Below the pieces are notes generated by a model. It did not search any database and was not told the origin of the DNA. It was given only the letters and a program-made list of their open reading frames with translations. The translations under genes and the position numbers were made by a program. This document shows positions 1 to 7,503 of a stretch of 24,703 bases of DNA, one piece after another; within the stretch, counting starts at the first letter, position 1; each line of letters starts with the position of its first letter. This DNA comes from Acetobacter sp. UBA5411 (GTDB taxonomy: Bacteria; Pseudomonadota; Alphaproteobacteria; Acetobacterales; Acetobacteraceae). The stretch is taken from assembly GCF_002409645.1 (NCBI RefSeq), contig NZ_DHNR01000009.1:98151-122853 (forward strand), read 5' to 3'.

Positions 1-483
1 GGCAATCTGCATTTGCCTCGCTTGCGAAAGACTCCCATGGACTATGATCCTGCGACCAGAGACCGGTTGATCGCGGGTGCCATGCTGCCATCGGCGGCAG
101 TCGTTCAGGCTCATCGCTTCCGGAACTGGTTTCGCACGGGCCTGCATGAACTCTTCGAGCAGGTCGATGTCTTGCTCGCGCCCGCAACACCCGGTCCGGC
201 TCCCCGTATTGATCAGGCGACCCTATCGGTTGGTGGAAAGACTGTTTCTGCCCGCGCCAATCTTGGACTGTTCACACAGCCATTGAGTCTGGGGGGGCTG
301 CCCGTTCTTTCCGCTCCTCTGCCACCGGCGGCATCAGCTTCGACAAGCGGAATGCCCTTGGGAATACAGATCATTGCCGCTCCCGGGAAAGAGAATGTTC
401 TTTTCGCGATCGGCAAGGCGCTTTCTCACGCGGGCCTTGCGGGATATCCCGTTCTGGGCGTGCCGGTGCCAGACAAGGACTGA
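1..483 (+). CDS. AtzE-family amidase, C-terminal part (5' truncated by window edge)
   Basis: The reading frame is open from base 1 and ends at TGA 481-483, so only about 160 C-terminal residues are present. The segment RNWFRTGLHELFEQVDVLLA, followed by PATPGPAP, and the later stretch NLGLFTQPLSLGGLPVLSAP are typical of the C-terminal half of amidase-signature hydrolases, closest in my recollection to the AtzE subfamily (biuret/carboxybiuret hydrolase-like). These enzymes hydrolyse amide bonds with a Ser-cisSer-Lys triad. The triad lies upstream of the window and cannot be checked. The end GMPLGIQIIAAP is the usual C-terminal substrate-pocket strand. The gene converges on the DUF4112 gene, with only 16 bases between the stop codons. 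The substrate is unknown; the amidase fold is a firm call, the AtzE assignment less so. Confidence 0.8.
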   Translation, partial: GNLHLPRLRKTPMDYDPATRDRLIAGAMLPSAAVVQAHRFRNWFRTGLHELFEQVDVLLAPATPGPAPRIDQATLSVGGKTVSARANLGLFTQPLSLGGLPVLSAPLPPAASASTSGMPLGIQIIAAPGKENVLFAIGKALSHAGLAGYPVLGVPVPDKD

Positions 484-499
484 CGAAAACGGGACGTAT

Positions 500-892
500 C
501 TATCGTCTGACGACGCCGAAATACTCTTCCAGAAGGTCGATGTTCCGGAGATTTGCCTTGAACGCAATATCGACCAGATCGCCCAGAACAGGCACAAGGT
601 CGAAAGCTGCTTCCAGAGCAATATTGACCAGCATTTTAGCCAGAAGGCTGGTGGGAGCCTTCAGACGCCAGCCTTCCCAGGCAAAAAGCAGGGAAAGAAC
701 CGTCATGATCACTGTGCCGCCAACCGGCAGCAGACCGATCAGGGCATCTGCGCCCATGCGGAATTTTGTCCCCGGGATGCGAAGGGCCGCATCCAGAAAC
801 CACGCCAGCCGCCGCAGTCTCTGCAGACGCTGAAGCACGTCTCCAGAAAGCGGGGGCAGGATTTCTCCATTCAAAGCAGTCGCTGCATTCAT
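500..892 (-). CDS. DUF4112 domain membrane protein
   Basis: A 130-residue protein of unknown function. The core from residue 25 on (RLRRLAWFLDAALRIPGT, then GADALIGLLPVGGT, then FDLVPVLGDLVDIAFKAN) matches the DUF4112 pattern: a hydrophobic segment between two glycine/proline-rich turns, each carrying a GADxxIGLxPxxGD-like motif. At least one membrane segment is visible (about residues 48-68). The frame is open further upstream to an ATG at 1012, but the extra 40 residues look like untranslated leader and would overlap the promoter region of the divergent MarC gene, so I start at ATG 890-892. The family is widespread in Proteobacteria and archaea without an assigned role. The neighbours give no hint of function. 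Confidence 0.8.
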   Translation of the reverse strand: MNAATALNGEILPPLSGDVLQRLQRLRRLAWFLDAALRIPGTKFRMGADALIGLLPVGGTVIMTVLSLLFAWEGWRLKAPTSLLAKMLVNIALEAAFDLVPVLGDLVDIAFKANLRNIDLLEEYFGVVRR

Positions 893-929
893 ACCAGAGA
901 TATGAGAATCGCCGATCTCCCGCGCAAGG

Positions 930-935
930 ATTGTA
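930..935 (-). promoter_or_regulatory. Candidate -10 box for the DUF4112 gene
   Basis: On the minus strand the hexamer TACAAT (5 of 6 to TATAAT) lies 37 bases upstream of the chosen ATG at 892, in an AT-rich patch. No good -35 hexamer sits 16-18 bases upstream, so this is only a weak candidate. Confidence 0.25.
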
Positions 936-1038
936 ATGCAAAAATTTACTTTGCTTGCTAAGGGAGGCCGCTTCGCTCCGGCTTGTCGCACCTGCCAGCC
1001 GCCGGATGACACTGCTTTTTTCTGGAACTCATCCGGTT

Positions 1039-1737
1039 ATGTACATCCCGTCCGCCGTCGCCGTTGCACGCGACAGTTTTCTTCTGGCGTTTCCTGCTCT
1101 TTTTTCGATCATCAATCCACTCGGAGCGGCGATCATCTTTATTCAGGCGGCAGGCAACTGCCCCGCGAGCGAACGTGCGCGTCTGGCGAAACTGGTCGCC
1201 TTTTACACCACACTTCTGCTGATAGGCTCAGTCTGGATCGGCAGTCTGATGCTCAGCTTCTTTGGCATCACCTTGAATGCTCTGCGCGTGGCAGGTGGTC
1301 TTTTTGTCGCGCGTGGCGGCTGGATCATGCTGCAAAGCCCGGCCGATAACGACCATCAGCGGCAGAGTCAGATCGTCAGTGACGATGGCACACCCATTTC
1401 AGCGCCCAATTCGCAGGATATTGCGTTCTTTCCGCTGACCATGCCTTTCACCGTTGGTCCTGGCACGATGTCTGTCGCCATCGCCCTGAGTTCCGGCGAT
1501 AGCGGCAAACATTCACTGGCCTATGAAGGTGGACTGTCAGCCGCGGCAGTCGCTGTGGCGCTGACCGTGTGGCTTGCCTATGCCTATGCCGACCGACTGA
1601 CCACCATTCTGGGCGTCACCGGAACACGAATCATGGGACGACTGGCGGCCCTCATCCTGCTGGCGATTGGCGTGCAGATTGTGGCGGCCGGGCTGATGGG
1701 CTTTGGGCATGACTTCCTGAGTTCCGTGAAGAACTGA
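1039..1737 (+). CDS. MarC family integral membrane protein
   Basis: A 232-residue polytopic membrane protein. The N-terminus (SFLLAFPALFSIINPLGAAI, then FIQAAGN) and the central TMPFTVGPGTMSVAIALSS are the two hallmark repeats of the MarC/UPF0056 family, with the conserved NPLG and GPGTM signatures. About six hydrophobic segments are visible, in two groups of three joined by a hydrophilic linker around residues 105-130, as usual. MarC was once linked to multidrug resistance in E. coli, but that role has been withdrawn, so the function is unknown. An upstream in-frame ATG at 1006 and a TTG further up exist. I chose ATG 1039 because family members begin only a few residues before the first membrane segment. 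The gene converges with the uracil-DNA glycosylase gene. Confidence 0.85.
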   Translation: MYIPSAVAVARDSFLLAFPALFSIINPLGAAIIFIQAAGNCPASERARLAKLVAFYTTLLLIGSVWIGSLMLSFFGITLNALRVAGGLFVARGGWIMLQSPADNDHQRQSQIVSDDGTPISAPNSQDIAFFPLTMPFTVGPGTMSVAIALSSGDSGKHSLAYEGGLSAAAVAVALTVWLAYAYADRLTTILGVTGTRIMGRLAALILLAIGVQIVAAGLMGFGHDFLSSVKN

Positions 1738-1761
1738 CAGGATCGGTATTTCGTTAACGCG

Positions 1762-2346
1762 TTACTTGCCGAGAATGCGGGTCACTTCCTGTCTGAGGGC
1801 AGGAAGAACCTCATCGCCAAACCACGGATTGCGTTTCTCCCATGCTCCGGTCCGCCATGATGGATGGGGCAGGGGAAAATAGCGGGGGAGATAATCCCTG
1901 AAATGAGCCACGCGATCTGAAACACGCCCCGGTCCAAGCACGTAATTTTGCGCGTAACTGCCCACCAGCAACGTCAACTGGACATCATGAAGTTCAGAAA
2001 GAACCTGTTCACGCCATAATGGGGCACATTCCGGTCTGGGCGGGCAATCGCCCCCCTTTGGCAAACGTCCCGGATAACAGAAACCCATTGGAACAAGCGC
2101 GACCTTTTCCGTGTCATAGAAAGTTTCGCGGTCCATCCCCAGCCACTGTCTGAGCCTGTCGCCAGATGCGTCGTTGAAGGAAACGCCTGTCTCATGAACT
2201 TTCGTGCCGGGAGCCTGACTGGCGATAAGTAGCTTTGCCCGCGGAGAGACATGCAGAACCGGTCTCGGTCCAAGTGGTAATGCATGGGCGCAGACGGTGC
2301 AGGAACGAATACGCCCGACCAGTTCGTCCAGAGAGGCATCTGACAT
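1762..2346 (-). CDS. Uracil-DNA glycosylase family protein, probably 4Fe-4S type
   Basis: A 194-residue member of the uracil-DNA glycosylase superfamily, which excises uracil from DNA. Motif A appears as IASQAPGTKVHETGVSF (residues 41-57), a variant of the GEAPGxxE loop. Motif B appears as LPHPSWRTG (159-167), with the HPS of the DNA-intercalating loop. Cys16-x2-Cys19 at the N-terminus, with Cys90 and Cys107, have the spacing of the four cluster ligands of family 4/5 Fe-S glycosylases, so I infer a 4Fe-4S cluster. The polar catalytic residue of motif A is atypical, so uracil excision itself is not certain. The ATG overlaps the stop codon of the upstream sirtuin gene (TGATG), which suggests translational coupling. 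Confidence 0.82.
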   Translation of the reverse strand: MSDASLDELVGRIRSCTVCAHALPLGPRPVLHVSPRAKLLIASQAPGTKVHETGVSFNDASGDRLRQWLGMDRETFYDTEKVALVPMGFCYPGRLPKGGDCPPRPECAPLWREQVLSELHDVQLTLLVGSYAQNYVLGPGRVSDRVAHFRDYLPRYFPLPHPSWRTGAWEKRNPWFGDEVLPALRQEVTRILGK

Positions 2347-3053
2347 CAGGCTTGGGCCGCCAGCCGATCCCGAACAAAACGGGGAACGACCTGCGTGGCC
2401 GGGCCATAGCTCACTTCATCGAACAGTTGGGCGTTACCGCTCGGCACGAGATTCAATTCCACCGTATGGGCATGATCTGCGGCCTGTTCGGCGAAACCTG
2501 CGGCAGGATAGACGGTTGCGGACGTTCCGATGGCGACAAAGGTGTCACACATGTCGATGGCCTGCATGATGCGTTCCATGTGCAGCGGCATTTCTCCAAA
2601 CCAGACGACATCGGGCCGCAGTGCTTTCTGCTCACATTCGGGACAAGGTGTTTCCCGCGTGCAGGGGCCTTCCCATTTCGGTGTGACGCCGCACGCAAGA
2701 CACCGGAGACGCAAAAGCTCACCATGCATGTGAACGACGTTCCTTGAACCTGCGCGTTCATGAAGGTCGTCTATATTCTGGGTGACCAGCAGGAACGCAT
2801 CATCCCGGTTTTCCCCATAGGCTTTCTCGAGTTCAGCCAGAGCGGAATGAGCGGCGTTGGGTGTTACGTTTTTCAGTTCGAGCCGACGACGATTGTAGAA
2901 ATCATCAACCATTGCCGGATTTCGCTCGAACCCTTCAGGCGTGCAGACATCCTCCAGTCGAACCTGCGACCAGATACCACCCTCATCCCGAAAAGTGTCC
3001 AGTCCCGATTCACGGCTGATTCCGGCTCCGGTCAGGATGACAATGCGTTCCAG
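2346..3053 (-). CDS. cobB: NAD-dependent protein deacylase (sirtuin, CobB class III); non-standard start
   Basis: A Sir2-family deacylase that removes acyl groups from lysine using NAD+. Reading the frame upstream of the first ATG (2912) recovers the whole Rossmann N-terminus: ERIVILTGAGISRESGLDTF, then RDEGGIW. The true protein therefore starts near 3053, at about 235 residues. Further landmarks are TQNIDDLHERAG, the catalytic His in HMHGELLR (about residue 110), and zinc Cys pairs at about 118/121 and 137/140. Tyr53 and Arg56 in FYNRRR match the pair that marks class III (desuccinylase/demalonylase-capable) CobB and SIRT5. No ATG, GTG or TTG exists in frame between the upstream in-frame stop (3069-3071) and the GAGIS motif. 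CTG at 3051-3053 aligns with the usual Met; CTG 3057-3059 or ATT 3042-3044 are alternatives. It overlaps the uracil-DNA glycosylase gene by one base. Confidence 0.85.
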   Translation of the reverse strand: MERIVILTGAGISRESGLDTFRDEGGIWSQVRLEDVCTPEGFERNPAMVDDFYNRRRLELKNVTPNAAHSALAELEKAYGENRDDAFLLVTQNIDDLHERAGSRNVVHMHGELLRLRCLACGVTPKWEGPCTRETPCPECEQKALRPDVVWFGEMPLHMERIMQAIDMCDTFVAIGTSATVYPAAGFAEQAADHAHTVELNLVPSGNAQLFDEVSYGPATQVVPRFVRDRLAAQA

Positions 3054-3055
3054 TA

Positions 3056-4567
3056 TCAGGGTTTCCCGTCATTGAGTTTATAGACCAGCAGAAACTCTTC
3101 CTTTTTGGACAATCTGCGCCTGTAGACTTCATGATAGCGGCTTCTCAAAACGGCATAAAGCTGCGATCTGACTGCGAGGTTTTCCTCAGACCAGGCTGGC
3201 TCTTCTGTCAGAACATAGAGGGGCGAAGCCGCCAGAACATGTTGCAGTTCTGCCTGCGGGTCTATGCCGGTCGCCTGTCGCTCCGCAAACTCATTGAAAT
3301 GGCCGGGGAATGGATGCGTCGTGAGAGCGCACCATGGCAGCACGTCATAAAGAATAACGGGTCCCTGATAGACGAATGTGCAGCCTTTCGGCTGAGACAT
3401 GACCTGGGTCAGTTGCGCCAGTATTGCCCTGTTTCCACGCTGTTTCTCGTGTTTATGAATGTCTTTCTGCCCCATGATCAGGCCCCAGAGGAGAAGCAGG
3501 ACGGAGGCGATCCGGCCACCTTTTGGAACGTCCCATAGCGGAGCGCACAGTAGGGTCAGGGGAGGAAACAGCGGCAACGCGTAATGGGTGTACCATCCCC
3601 CAAAGACGATCACGCCAATGCAGGCTGATACCGCCCACAGGATGAGAAAACGGAAAGCTCTTACCGTCGGTGCGTCTGTCACCGTGCATTTCAATCGATA
3701 GCCACACCCCATTACAGCAGGAACGATGAGAGGGATTGTCAGCAAGAGCAGTCTTGCTTCGTTTTCTCTCAGTGTCGCGGCGGTGCGTTTTCCGCGCAGG
3801 AAAATTGAATCCACATTGGCTAAAAGCCACTCGTGACCATAGCCGTCTGCATAATAGGCCGCAGCTACAATGAGTGTGGGAAGGAGCGCCAGCAGGCACC
3901 ACAGAAACCCGTCCAGAATGATCGCGCTGACACGGGTTCCCACTCTCATGTGACAACAGAGCAGAAAGAGCCCGAGAAACATGCCTTCAAAGACAGCTGA
4001 ATATTTGATCTGAAGTGCCAGCCCGACCAGCAGCATTGCCTGACAGCCTGTGCTTCGTAGAACTTTTTCTGAGGGGTTCGGCAGGACCACCCGAAACAGG
4101 ACGAGCGACATCGCAGCAATCATCAGAAAATTATAGAAGACCGGGCTTTGACCGCCTTCACCCCCCGCCAGATTCAGCCAGGTGATGTAGAGCAGCGCCA
4201 CAATGAATGCGCCGCTTCGAGAGGCTATCGTCCCGGCCATCCGCATCAGGATCACCGACGTTCCCCACACCGAGAGGAGCGCTCCGATCTGATAGGCTAC
4301 GAACCGCCACGATCCGAACAGATGGAAAAAGGCGTAAAGCAGGAAAAGGCCAAAAGGCTTCCGGTCCCATATCTGCACATAGGGCAGATCACCGTGCAGA
4401 AGACGGCCACCCGTGAAGAGGTAGAACTCTTCGTCGATATGAATGACGGGATTGCCGAAAGTCGCAACACGACAAACTATTGCGAACAGCAGAAGCGCCA
4501 AGGGAAAAATGGTTCTACTTTTGTCTGTGGAAAGCAATGGACAGCCTGTTGAATCATATTTTCGCAT
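3056..4567 (-). CDS. GT39-like membrane glycosyltransferase (ArnT/PMT-type GT-C fold)
   Basis: A 503-residue protein with roughly ten hydrophobic segments and a soluble C-terminal tail of about 130 residues. The first extracytoplasmic loop holds HIDEEFYLFTGGRLLHGDLP (residues 43-62) followed by WDRKP. This acidic loop is the hallmark of GT39/GT83-type GT-C transferases, which take a sugar from a polyprenyl-phosphate donor on the periplasmic side. FGGWYTHYALPLFPPL is the typical late membrane segment. The donor and acceptor are not identifiable; candidates are lipid A, polysaccharide or protein. There is no clear Shine-Dalgarno sequence before the ATG at 4567. Its stop codon lies 3 bases before the presumed sirtuin start, so the three minus-strand genes probably share a transcript. 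Confidence 0.78.
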   Translation of the reverse strand: MRKYDSTGCPLLSTDKSRTIFPLALLLFAIVCRVATFGNPVIHIDEEFYLFTGGRLLHGDLPYVQIWDRKPFGLFLLYAFFHLFGSWRFVAYQIGALLSVWGTSVILMRMAGTIASRSGAFIVALLYITWLNLAGGEGGQSPVFYNFLMIAAMSLVLFRVVLPNPSEKVLRSTGCQAMLLVGLALQIKYSAVFEGMFLGLFLLCCHMRVGTRVSAIILDGFLWCLLALLPTLIVAAAYYADGYGHEWLLANVDSIFLRGKRTAATLRENEARLLLLTIPLIVPAVMGCGYRLKCTVTDAPTVRAFRFLILWAVSACIGVIVFGGWYTHYALPLFPPLTLLCAPLWDVPKGGRIASVLLLLWGLIMGQKDIHKHEKQRGNRAILAQLTQVMSQPKGCTFVYQGPVILYDVLPWCALTTHPFPGHFNEFAERQATGIDPQAELQHVLAASPLYVLTEEPAWSEENLAVRSQLYAVLRSRYHEVYRRRLSKKEEFLLVYKLNDGKP

Positions 4568-4643
4568 CTGACAACAGCGTTCATTCAGAACACTATTCTC
4601 ACATCCAGATCACGAAAAATTCTGAACGGCAGCATTCATAGAC

Positions 4644-4661
4644 TGTCTGTTAACTCAGACA
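4644..4661. repeat. Small inverted repeat upstream of the glycosyltransferase gene
   Basis: TGTCTG-TTAACT-CAGACA is a perfect 6-bp inverted repeat with a 6-base spacer, about 77 bases upstream of the glycosyltransferase start. It could be an operator half-site pair or chance. The rest of 4568-4733 is AT-rich intergenic DNA in which I see no gene. Confidence 0.3.
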
Positions 4662-4733
4662 ATGCCGGGGACAACACAAAATGTTCTGATATTTTTCAAT
4701 ATGTGACTCCGCCACATAGAGCGACCGGAGATC

Positions 4734-4765
4734 AGGCCTGTTTCCTGACAACAGGAGACAGGCCT
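4734..4765 (-). terminator. Strong hairpin closing the cysH-cysD-cysNC operon
   Basis: Two 14-base arms (4734-4747 and 4752-4765) pair around an ACAA loop with a single G-T wobble. The hairpin begins 7 bases after the cysNC stop codon in the minus direction. No U-run follows on the minus strand, so it may act as an mRNA 3' end stabiliser or a weak intrinsic terminator. Confidence 0.6.
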
Positions 4766-4772
4766 TTGTAAC

Positions 4773-6650
4773 TCAGATGACGTTCAGGATGTGCGTGACA
4801 AGCGCGTCAGCGTTTTCTTCCGCTGTAGTCCCGTCCGCCTTGATGTGCAGATCGGCTTTTGTCGGTGCTTCATACGGCGCACTGATGCCGGTGAAGTTCT
4901 CGATCTTGCCATCCCGCGCGGCTTTGTAGAGCCCCTTGGAATCACGCTGCTCACAGGTCGCAAGGCTGGTGTCGACGAAGACCTCGTCAAACTCCTCACC
5001 GATGATCTTGCGTGCCAGAGCGCGGTCAGCCACCAGCGGCGAGATCAGCGCAACGATCACAACCTGACCGGCCTGCGTGAGGATCTTTGCAACCTCGGCG
5101 GCACGGCGGACATTCTCGTGACGATCTGCCTCGGTGAAGCCCAGATCGCTGCACAGTCCCATGCGGAGTGTGTCGCCATCCAGCACGAACGCGTCGATAC
5201 CGCGTGCAAACAGCTTCTTCTCGGCCAGACGGGCGATCGTGCTCTTGCCTGCACCCGAAAGGCCTGTCAGCCAGACGACACGCGCCTTGTGACCCTTGCT
5301 GCGGGCACGCTGTGCGCCGTCAACTTCGCCAGCCGACGGATGGATCGCGTGACCGTCCTTCAGATCAGCCGGGCCAAGCAGCGGAGCGCCACCGACGATG
5401 CGCTGGTTGCGATCAACCAGAACGCCGCGTCCATCGGACGTGCCGGGCGAGAACTGGTCGAACTGGATAGCTTCACCCGCCACAAGCGTGACGTGCGCGA
5501 AGCCCTCGGGGCCGACTTCCTGCGCCTGCTGCTCGGTCAGATCATCGAGACGCAGAACTGAGTCGATCGACGCCACTGTCACCTGATGCTCGGCGGTGGA
5601 AAGACGCAGGCGGAAGCTCTCGCCAACCCGCAGCGGTTCCTGACGCAGCCAGAACAGGTGCGCGCGGATACGAGCGGTTTTCTCCGGTGCCTGATGCGGC
5701 AGGAAGAGCATGTCACCACGGGCGGGGATCACGTCCGGCTCAAGGACCAGCGCGATGGACTCACCGGCCTCGGCTTCCTTGTTGTCAGCGGCGTGCCAGC
5801 GGGCAACCTTCGCCACACGGGCCTTGCTGCCCTGTGTGCCGATCTCCACCGTGTCACCCTCACGGATGACGCCGCGTTCGATGCGACCGGCGACGTAGCG
5901 CACGTCATCGTAGCGGTAGACATCCTGCACAGGCATGCGGAACGGCAGGGCGGCACGGGTGTTGCCGCTCGGGACAGCAGCCAGAGCCTCGGTCAGGATC
6001 GGGCCGGTGTACCACGGGGAACGCTCGGACCGGCTGGCGATGTTGTCGCCGTCACGGGCAGAGGCCGGAACGAACAGGGACGGTGTCAGGTCAAGCTGGG
6101 CCAACAGGTCTGTCACGGATTTTTCGACGGCGCGGATCTTTTGTTCGTCGAAGCCCAGTAGATCGGCCTTGTTCAGCAGAACGATGATGTGTCGAATGCC
6201 GATTAGACGCAGCAGCATCGCGTGGCGACGGGTCTGCTCCTGCGCGCCCTCGTTGGCGTCCACCACCAGCACGGCGGCTTCAGCATCGGCGGCGCCGGTG
6301 ATCATGTTGCGCAGGAACTGACGGTGGCCCGGCGCATCGACGATCACGAACTGGCGGTTGCCGAGACGGAAAGGGATGCGAGTGGAATCAACCGTCACAC
6401 CCTGATCGCGCTCGATCTGAAGGCTGTCGAGCAGGAAGCTCCATTCGACGGCCAGACCGCGCTTCTTCGAGGACTCGATGATCTGCTGGACCTTGCCGTC
6501 CTGCAGATTGTCGGTGTCATACAGCAGGCGACCGATCAGGGTGGATTTGCCGTGATCGACGTGGCCGACGATGACGATAGGCGTTGCGGTGTCCAGCAGA
6601 GCCTCGCGGTCAGCAGGGTCGAGGCGTGCAGCGGATAGTGTGTCGCTCAT
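4773..6650 (-). CDS. cysNC: Bifunctional sulfate adenylyltransferase subunit 1 / adenylylsulfate kinase (CysN-CysC fusion)
   Basis: A 625-residue fusion. Residues 1 to about 440 are CysN, the GTPase subunit of ATP sulfurylase: P-loop GHVDHGKS (29-36), switch II DAPGHRQF (105-112), NKAD (160-163), then EF-Tu-like beta-barrel domains. Residues from about 452 are CysC, the APS kinase: P-loop GLSGAGKS (463-470), DGDTLRMGLCSDLGF, and the ENFTGISAPYEAP segment near the end. CysN drives APS formation by GTP hydrolysis with CysD, and CysC phosphorylates APS to PAPS. The fused form is the NodQ/CysNC arrangement common in alphaproteobacteria. It follows cysD after 18 bases and is the last gene of the operon. 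Confidence 0.96.
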   Translation of the reverse strand: MSDTLSAARLDPADREALLDTATPIVIVGHVDHGKSTLIGRLLYDTDNLQDGKVQQIIESSKKRGLAVEWSFLLDSLQIERDQGVTVDSTRIPFRLGNRQFVIVDAPGHRQFLRNMITGAADAEAAVLVVDANEGAQEQTRRHAMLLRLIGIRHIIVLLNKADLLGFDEQKIRAVEKSVTDLLAQLDLTPSLFVPASARDGDNIASRSERSPWYTGPILTEALAAVPSGNTRAALPFRMPVQDVYRYDDVRYVAGRIERGVIREGDTVEIGTQGSKARVAKVARWHAADNKEAEAGESIALVLEPDVIPARGDMLFLPHQAPEKTARIRAHLFWLRQEPLRVGESFRLRLSTAEHQVTVASIDSVLRLDDLTEQQAQEVGPEGFAHVTLVAGEAIQFDQFSPGTSDGRGVLVDRNQRIVGGAPLLGPADLKDGHAIHPSAGEVDGAQRARSKGHKARVVWLTGLSGAGKSTIARLAEKKLFARGIDAFVLDGDTLRMGLCSDLGFTEADRHENVRRAAEVAKILTQAGQVVIVALISPLVADRALARKIIGEEFDEVFVDTSLATCEQRDSKGLYKAARDGKIENFTGISAPYEAPTKADLHIKADGTTAEENADALVTHILNVI

Positions 6651-6668
6651 GGTGTCTGTTCCCAGCTC

Positions 6669-7463
6669 TCAGAGATAACCGGCGACACGCAGCCGCTCGA
6701 ATGCGTCTTCGGATTCATGGTCCATAGCGCGGCCAGCACGCTCGGACGTCTTGGTGGTCTCCAGTTCCGCGATGACCTCGGCCACGGTGGAGGCGTTGCT
6801 CTCAACCGGGAAGGTGATGTCGGAATCGCCCAGCGAACGGTAACGCTTGCCGTTCTTGGCGAAATACAGGTCGACCAGCGGGATGTTCTCGCGCTCGATG
6901 TAGCGCCAGATGTCGATCTCACGCCATGAGAGCAGTGGATGCACGCGGATATGCATGCCTTCCTCGTGCGGGGTGGCATACTGGTCCCAGAATTCGGGCG
7001 GCTGGTTGCGGATGTCCCACTTGTGGGATGCGCCACGCGGACTGAAAACGCGCTCCTTGGCGCGGGTGCCCTGCTCGTCACGGCGGATGCCGGCGATGAC
7101 ACCCTGAAGCTTGTTCTTCTCGATCATGCTGGCGAGACCAGCGGTCTTGCGGGCGGCAGACCGGGCGGCAGGCGGCAGGGTCGGGTCCATTTCCTCGACC
7201 GGCGGACAGTGGCCCAGCAGCAGATCGAGATTCCACTTCTTGGTGTATTCGTCGCGGAACGCATACATCTCGGGGAATTTCTTCTCCGTATCGACATGCA
7301 TGACCGGGAACGGTACGCGGCCCATGAACGCCTTGCGAGCGAGCCAGACCATGACGTTGGAATCCTTGCCGAGCGACCACAGCATGGCCAGCGGCTTCAG
7401 CTTCCGATACGCCTCGCGGAGGATGAAGACGCTCTGCGCTTCAAGTTGATCGAGATGATCCAT
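6669..7463 (-). CDS. cysD: Sulfate adenylyltransferase subunit 2
   Basis: A 264-residue CysD, the catalytic ATP pyrophosphatase subunit of ATP sulfurylase, which makes APS from sulfate and ATP together with CysN. The N-terminus MDHLDQLEAQSVFILREAYR and the PP-loop LWSLGKDSNVM are diagnostic, followed by VMHVDTEKKFPEMYAFRDEY and, near the C-terminus, RYRSLGDSDITFPVES. The frame is open upstream, but those residues overlap the end of cysH and do not look like CysD. ATG 7461-7463 has a good AGAAGG Shine-Dalgarno sequence 12 bases upstream and gives the usual family start. It lies 40 bases after cysH and 18 before cysNC. Confidence 0.96.
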   Translation of the reverse strand: MDHLDQLEAQSVFILREAYRKLKPLAMLWSLGKDSNVMVWLARKAFMGRVPFPVMHVDTEKKFPEMYAFRDEYTKKWNLDLLLGHCPPVEEMDPTLPPAARSAARKTAGLASMIEKNKLQGVIAGIRRDEQGTRAKERVFSPRGASHKWDIRNQPPEFWDQYATPHEEGMHIRVHPLLSWREIDIWRYIERENIPLVDLYFAKNGKRYRSLGDSDITFPVESNASTVAEVIAELETTKTSERAGRAMDHESEDAFERLRVAGYL

Positions 7464-7503
7464 GATTAAGTGGAACCTTCTTATGCTGTCAGGCCGAATA
7501 CTG

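Noticed and set aside
374..961. 195-codon plus-strand frame over the amidase end and the DUF4112 gene
   Set aside because: The minus-strand DUF4112 protein has clear family motifs; this frame is Arg/Lys/Gln-rich nonsense opposite it.
2235..2747. 170-codon plus-strand frame opposite the glycosylase and sirtuin
   Set aside because: It lies opposite two recognised genes and has no motif of its own.
4791..5561. Long plus-strand open frame of 256 codons opposite cysNC
   Set aside because: It is antisense to a confidently identified gene in a GC-rich region, its translation shows no family motif, and no ribosome site is evident. It is a frame shadow.
5586..6161. Second long plus-strand open frame opposite cysNC
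   Set aside because: Same situation: the reverse complement of conserved CysN codons, with no domain of its own.
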